From: Mucidula mucida
Lineage: Eukaryota; Basidiomycota; Agaricomycetes; Agaricales; Physalacriaceae
DNA length: 13,674 nucleotides
NCBI GenBank assembly: GCA_015501055.1
Contig: JADNYV010000875.1
Location: 1 to 13,674, forward strand
Reading direction: 5' to 3'
Below, piece after piece: positions 9,370-13,674 of the stretch (positions are counted from its first letter, which is position 1; the number at the start of each line of letters is the position of its first letter). The position numbers were made by a program, and so were the translations under genes. The notes beneath the pieces are model-generated. The model was given only the letters and a program-made list of their open reading frames with translations, was not told where the DNA came from and did no database searches.

Positions 9370-10291
9370 ATGTTCGTCACTCGATCCAATCTCTCCTTTA
9401 GATTGACCTCTGGGCTCTCCCTTGCGGGTAGAATTCAGCGAATTCACACCGATGATCCAAATAATACGGTAAGACGCTTCCCTTACATGGCCGGACAAGT
9501 TGACACCTTGCCAATAACTTTCCAGGAAATTACCAGGCAAAACTCTTTTATCTCAGAGGCTGGCTTCCGCATGGCCCTAGCCGACCAGCGTCACGATATG
9601 TTAGCTGCCACGCAGAAGGAGCGTCAACATTGGTTAGCCACCACGGAGAAGCTCAACTGTCAGATCAAGGAGGATGCACGACTGATTGTCAAGTTCGAGG
9701 TGCGTGCTACATAGAGAGTTCCCGACGTTCAATTCATTTTCTGCACAGTACAACGCGATCGCCTCCCAAGTCGAGCTGCAACGACTTATGGGAAACCTCC
9801 ACCTACGATCGCATTGGTATGTGTGGCCAAGGCAATCTGTTACAGTTGCTCACTCAGACATGGCAGAAATCATTTCCTTTAGTGTGCACACACGACTAGG
9901 ACATAAGGGCAATGCCGGTGTCCAGAACGCCATCAATGCCATTGCCTCTGGCACTCTCGACAACCGTACGGCCGCCAGGCCTAATGGCACTGTCGGTGTT
10001 GTCTATGCCGATGCTCGCGCAGACATAGAAGCACGTCTCAGCTGGCTGGCAGGCCTTGTTCCACAATCCATCGACAAGGCGGTCGGTTTACTATACCACG
10101 AGGTCTCCAAACACATCCATGGTCAACAGGCCGACCCGATCCGCATCAAAGAGGGCGATCACTCAGCAGCGGAAGTTGTTGCTGTCTTGTCCATATTGGT
10201 TTTTGCCCGTCGACGATTGAACTTTCCGGTTGATGTCAGATACACCTCCACTGATTGCTTTAAGGACTTTTTAATATCAGAATTAGATTGA
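9370..10291 (+). CDS. Unknown-function protein with mitochondrial-type presequence and coiled coil (intact paralogue)
   Basis: Exons 9370-9468, 9526-9699, 9749-9816 and 9883-10291 join into 750 nt (249 residues). The start has an ideal context (accaccATG). I do not recognise the family. Visible parts: residues 1-30 are basic and Ser/Leu-rich with RIQRIHT, a typical mitochondrial presequence; residues about 45-110 look coiled-coil (QKERQHWLATTEKL...); the C-terminal half is a compact domain with LYHEVSKHIHG, IKEGDHSAAEVVAVLSILVFARRR and DVRYTSTD. The third intron (9817-9882, gtatgt...ttttag) is 66 nt and stop-free, so retention would keep the frame. I prefer splicing because the decayed paralogue at 6671-7600 also has a gtatg splice-donor-like site just after its HLRSAL segment. 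It lies 261 bp after the RNF220-like gene in the same orientation and is convergent with AFG1. It probably belongs to a lineage-expanded fungal family; function is unknown. Confidence 0.75.
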
Positions 10292-10742
10292 TATGTATTA
10301 CTTTTGTTGTACTTCTTTATGGCAGCTGGAGGTGAACCGTTGTAATAGAATTGAGTTTGAAGTATACTGTGTGTATGGGGAGCCCGTCGCAGGGGACACA
10401 ATGTGTTGAGGTCTCAGACCTCAGAGCGGTGTTTAAGCCCATAATTCGTGTATGAGTGTTTTAGCATTCACTAGTACGCGATTCTACTCTCAAAGGTACA
10501 CGCGACGCAATTTTGGGTTGATGCACTCTGATAGTTTAGTGTGGTCACTGCGATGGGAGAGGCGGGCTGCGAGTGAATTTCGATAGTCCAGGCCATGGTC
10601 AAAACACCCGAGCTCACGAGAGAGTAAACACGCACACAAGACTGTAGTGTATCGGCGGAAGACGTTTTTCCAGACAATTCCATCCTTTAGATTTAGCAAT
10701 GTAAGTAATAACTCGTAAGACGACGTATATCTCCAGATAAAT
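10292..10742. other. Convergent 3' intergenic region
   Basis: This 451-bp stretch lies between the stop of the unknown-function gene (10291, plus) and the AFG1 stop (10743, minus). Open frames on the minus strand of about 70 codons run through it, but they lie after the AFG1 stop and show no conserved motif. The one structured element is a perfect 17-bp palindrome at 10407-10423. Confidence 0.5.
10407..10423. repeat. 17-bp perfect inverted repeat (8-bp arms, 1-nt spacer)
   Basis: tgaggtct-c-agacctca is a perfect inverted repeat 116 bp after the stop of the upstream gene, between two convergent genes. It could form a small hairpin in either 3' UTR or be a dyad protein site. No function can be assigned. 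Confidence 0.5.
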
Positions 10743-12556
10743 TCAATGACGGCCTGACGTCTCCGCCCAATCCTTGCTCCCCATCTGCACTAAACGCGAA
10801 CACGCGCGCGCAAATGCGAAGACTTCCTCTTCCCCACTGAATATTGAGCTTGCGCCAATATTTTCCGTCAAACCCTGAACACGAAATAGTGAACAAAGAT
10901 TGCGCCATGAGACCGAAAAGCCAACGTACGAGGTCATCCATAACACTCCTCAAGTGGTCCGAAGGCGCATCGGTCTTGTTGCTGTTTTCATCCGAAAACA
11001 CTCGGTGAATAGGAACCTCCGACGTCACGAACAATTTAGTCTGTCACCGTTCATCAGCAGGTGCGAAAAAGACTCAAGATACATAGCTTTACCTTGCTCT
11101 CATAGCATGCATCTATGAATGTAATAAACCTTCTAGCCTGCGCATAACGTTAATAATGCTGTCCACACAAGTCATATGGGAAAATACCTTGTCTTTACTG
11201 TCCAGACCCATCTTCGGCACTTCTAGTAGGAACACGGTAGGGAAGGTCTTGGTAACTTCTAGATAATCCGCCGCGCTCAGTGGCTGCCCACACAGGTCGT
11301 CGAAGCGGAATTTGGCAACATCTTTGCTGCTCTCTGGGACCTTCAGCGTCCGGCCCCAGATACTTAATGGTCTATGGTGTACGACCTCATCCCCATCGGT
11401 AAGAGAATTAAAGATCTTGTTGATTTCCAGGGCATTAGATGGTGTCAGTGGGTCGAAGTAAACTTTGGACAGTGCACGAGGTATGCGTCTGTAGTCCGTT
11501 CCGGAATCGAGGTCGGTCACTTCAAATCGCGTCTTGAGTAGTTCGATCGCGGGTATGAAGCTGGATCGCTGGATGCCGTTCTTGTATAGCTCGTCTGGAT
11601 GCCGGTTGGAAGTGATAACGCAGACAACGCCGTAATTCATCAGGTTTTCGAGAAGCCGACGGAGAATCATGGCATCGGCAATGTCAGTCACCTGTATTGC
11701 CCGAGTCAGTCCAAGCAGCGCAGCAGAGACGTCCGCATTTACCTGGAACTCGTCGAAACAGAGGATGTAGGCATCGTTAGCGAAGTCACGCGCAACAGGG
11801 AGTATAGGGTCGCCACCCTTGTGTCCCATGGCTAGCTTTGCAGCGTGAAGACGTTTGTGTACGTCAATCATGAATGCGTGGAAGTGGACGCGCCGCTTCC
11901 GCTTCAAAGATGGTGGTAGTGTATTGTAAAATAGATCCATGAGCATTGTTTTCCCGGTGCCAACGTCTCCATAGAGGTATAGACCCAGAGGAACGTCATC
12001 AGGTGGCGCTGCAGGTATCGTGTCATTTCGAGAGAACCAGCGAGATATCTGCTTCAAATCAATAATAGCGTTACCAACGCAGCATGGAGACGAACAAGAG
12101 ATATAGAGGCAGACGAGTCCGGCACTGGCGGCGGGGTATAGTGTAATAGTCTGTCGTGTAAATCCTGCAGCTTCTGTATTATTCGCGTCTGATGTGAGTC
12201 CCCGCGCAGTCGGCCAGCGGCTATTGATCGATGGTACTGTTCCAAAGGTGTATAGAAATCTATCAAGGTCAGTCAGCAACCTATCAAGGACCTGCGATCC
12301 ACCCACCTTGGGGCTCTGAAGGCGGTGTCGGTCGAGCAAACGCCCGTGCACCCGAAGCGAGGACCTCGTGTTCAGCGACGCTGGCTGATGCAGAGTCGAC
12401 TGCGAGAGTAGTGCTCGGAGCCTTTCCTCGTCCATTGATAGAATGCGATCGTGATGTTGACGCCTGTGTTGACAGAAGTGCCCGATGTCGACAGGCAGCC
12501 CGTCGCGACGGTCTGGGCGCCGCCGACATCAGCGCTCTTGCTGCTCTTGAAGACAT
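10743..12556 (-). CDS. AFG1: AFG1/LACE1-family mitochondrial AAA ATPase
   Basis: Seven exons (minus): 12556-12307, 12259-12096, 12048-11743, 11691-11188, 11137-11093, 11040-10930, 10874-10743. They join into 1512 nt (503 residues) without a break. AFG1 (LACE1/AFG1L in animals) is an AAA ATPase of the mitochondrial inner membrane/matrix linked to turnover of misfolded mitochondrially encoded subunits. The N-terminus (MSSRAARALMSAAPRPSRR) is a textbook presequence. The family block DFYTPLEQYHRSIAAGRLRGD follows, then Walker A GDVGTGKT (165-172), Walker B ILCFDEFQ (233-240) running into VTDIADAMIL, then ITSNRHPDELY, and the C-terminal RRFITFIDACYE, LFVTSEVPI and FAFARACSRLVQMGS blocks. Every predicted splice restores a family motif. 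The intron between exons 3 and 4 (11742-11692) is 51 nt and stop-free. A start 16 codons upstream (12604) is possible. It shares a divergent promoter with ureF. Confidence 0.94.
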
Positions 12557-12674
12557 GGCTAATATGGTGGAGAATAAAGGAGGAAATAGCTGATTTAGTA
12601 CCATACGCGAGACGGATCATCCCGACGCCCACGTGAAATCGGTTCAACATCGTTTCGGACGACGACTCCCGGCG
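12557..12674. promoter_or_regulatory. Bidirectional AFG1-ureF promoter with a CACGTG E-box
   Basis: Only 118 bp separate the AFG1 start (minus) and the ureF start (plus), so both genes must be driven from this segment. A palindromic CACGTG at 12630-12635 is the consensus for bHLH factors (Cbf1/Pho4/USF type). It sits 74 bp from the AFG1 start and 40 bp from the ureF start. No TATA box is obvious. If the alternative AFG1 start at 12604 is used, the gap shrinks to 70 bp. Confidence 0.55.
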
Positions 12675-13526
12675 ATGGACGGCTACGATGATACCTATAT
12701 CCTCCTGCTCCTCGCCGACAGCAATTTGCCGACTGGGTCATTCGTCGCGTCGTCAGGCCTGGAATCGTACATGAAGCATGGCTTTGGGAGCGGCGATGTT
12801 GTCACCTTTGTCCGAGACAGTCTTGCGTCCTACGGCCGCAGCGCGCTGCCCTTTGTGTCCGATGCGCACAGGTTGATGAGCGGATACCGCGACGGAGACA
12901 GCAGCGACTCTGCGGCGGTTGTCGAGGAGCTCGCCGCTTTGGAGGAGCTCTACGACTCGATGACGCTTAATCACGTCGCCCGACGAGCGTCGAAAGCGCA
13001 AGGGGTTGCTCTCCTAACTCTCTACACCAAGGCATTTGCGCCGCCGGCATCTCATCCGTCATCTTCCGCCGTCCAGCAAAAGATGGCTTCACTCTCTTTG
13101 CCGCGTTCAAGTCCATGGTCAGACAAGAGAAAACTCATGGACATCTCCCGACGTGCTGGGGTGTTCTAACAGCCGCTCTCGGCCTTACTTTAGGTGTTCA
13201 TTCTCCCCATGCTCGAGGGGCTCAGCTCTAATGTCCGTCTAGAACGAGCGTGTTATCTGCACTTGTTCCTTCATGCAAGAGGCCTTTTATCTGCGTCTGT
13301 CCGTCTGAATGACATTGGGCCATATAACTCTCAGCAAATCCTACTGCATACTGTTCGTCCACTGGTGGCGGCCGAGGCTGAACGATGTCGCGGTCTAAGC
13401 ACAGGAACGATTGTTCAAGACGAAGGTTTCGATCCAGTCGCACACGGGCCAGCAAACACTTGGCCCTTGGGCGAGATATTGGCAGCCCGCCACGATTTGC
13501 AGCATTCTCGCATTTTCAACAGTTAG
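12675..13526 (+). CDS. ureF: Urease accessory protein UreF, with an apparent one-base frameshift
   Basis: UreF joins UreD/UreH and UreG to load nickel and CO2 into the urease active site in the cytosol. The exons are 12675-13193 and 13243-13526, with a 49-nt intron. Motifs: LADSNLPTGSFVASSGLES near the start, RRASKAQGVALLTLY, then THGHLPTCWGVLTAALGLTL, LHLFLHARGLLSASVRLNDIGPY, and the C-terminal TWPLGEILAARHDLQHSRIFNS. The first part is read in the frame of 12675 up to about 13038; from about 13082 (DGFTLFAAF) the conserved sequence continues in a different frame. One base appears to be missing in 13038-13082, in the variable Ser/Pro-rich loop. No GT-AG pair of suitable length fixes it. With one extra base the product would be 267 residues, normal for a fungal UreF. 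It may be a sequencing error or a real recent lesion. Confidence 0.9.
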
Positions 13527-13674
13527 ACCAGGCAAGTAGTCAAAACCTGCCATCAGTAATCGCGTACAATCAACTGATTTTGTAGCCACGGGACAGACTA
13601 AAGTGCTAAGCGAACTGAGGATCGCGTCTCTCAACACAATATTGTCCCTTTCAACGCATACATTCCCTATTTTC

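Noticed and set aside
10471..10699. Two overlapping minus-strand open frames of about 70 codons
   Set aside because: They lie past the AFG1 stop, overlap in different frames, have no start context or motifs, and look random.
10693..11034. A separate minus-strand gene of about 110 codons
   Set aside because: Its first part is the AFG1 exon with FVTSEVPI; after that it reads an intron and the last AFG1 exon in the wrong frame.
11113..12435. A single 440-codon open frame on the minus strand as one intron-less AFG1 gene
   Set aside because: It reads two 47-nt introns and the 51-nt intron as coding, has a non-family N-terminus, and stops before the conserved AFG1 C-terminus. The seven-exon model recovers every family block.
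13038..13082. A hidden intron that would explain the ureF frame change
   Set aside because: No GT-AG pair here has both a usable length and the right phase without deleting conserved residues; a one-base lesion is simpler.
13395..13637. Minus-strand 80-codon open frame at the right end
   Set aside because: It is largely antisense to the last UreF exon and has no family resemblance.
1..13674. tRNA, rRNA, CRISPR arrays, transposons or terminal repeats
   Set aside because: I looked for cloverleaf-like segments, regular repeat-spacer arrays, transposase or reverse transcriptase motifs and long repeats, and saw none.

Overview
The window looks like a gene-dense piece of a filamentous basidiomycete genome, most likely Agaricomycetes. 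The reasons are the many short GT-AG introns (about 43-66 nt in most cases), very small exons, closely packed genes on both strands, and gene families typical of that group: a microsomal P450, a DUF6593-type protein, a secreted S28 peptidase and a full urease accessory protein UreF. The gene models below were built by hand from splice signals, reading phase and family motifs. Five of them close into an exact multiple of three with no internal stop.

Layout, left to right. (1) 1-1717, minus: a cytochrome P450 cut by the left edge, with two frameshifts and a mutated 5' splice site, so probably a pseudogene. (2) 2471-3633, plus: a seven-exon DUF6593-like gene, divergent from the P450. (3) 3789-6004, minus: an intact 13-exon secreted serine peptidase of family S28. 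(4) 6671-7600, minus: a decayed copy of a small, apparently mitochondrially targeted protein of unknown function. (5) 7755-9108, plus: a four-exon E3 ubiquitin ligase resembling animal RNF220, head to head with (4). (6) 9370-10291, plus: an intact paralogue of (4). (7) 10743-12556, minus: a seven-exon AFG1/LACE1-type mitochondrial AAA ATPase. (8) 12675-13526, plus: UreF, sharing a 118-bp divergent promoter with AFG1 but carrying one apparent frameshift.

The genes do not form an obvious pathway or cluster. They are ordinary neighbours with separate jobs: oxidation, secreted proteolysis, ubiquitination, mitochondrial quality control and urease maturation. The most unusual structure is the inverted pair of paralogues of unknown function, (4) and (6), flanking the RNF220-like gene, with one copy broken and one intact. 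I found no transposon, RNA gene, CRISPR array or clear novel multi-gene system.
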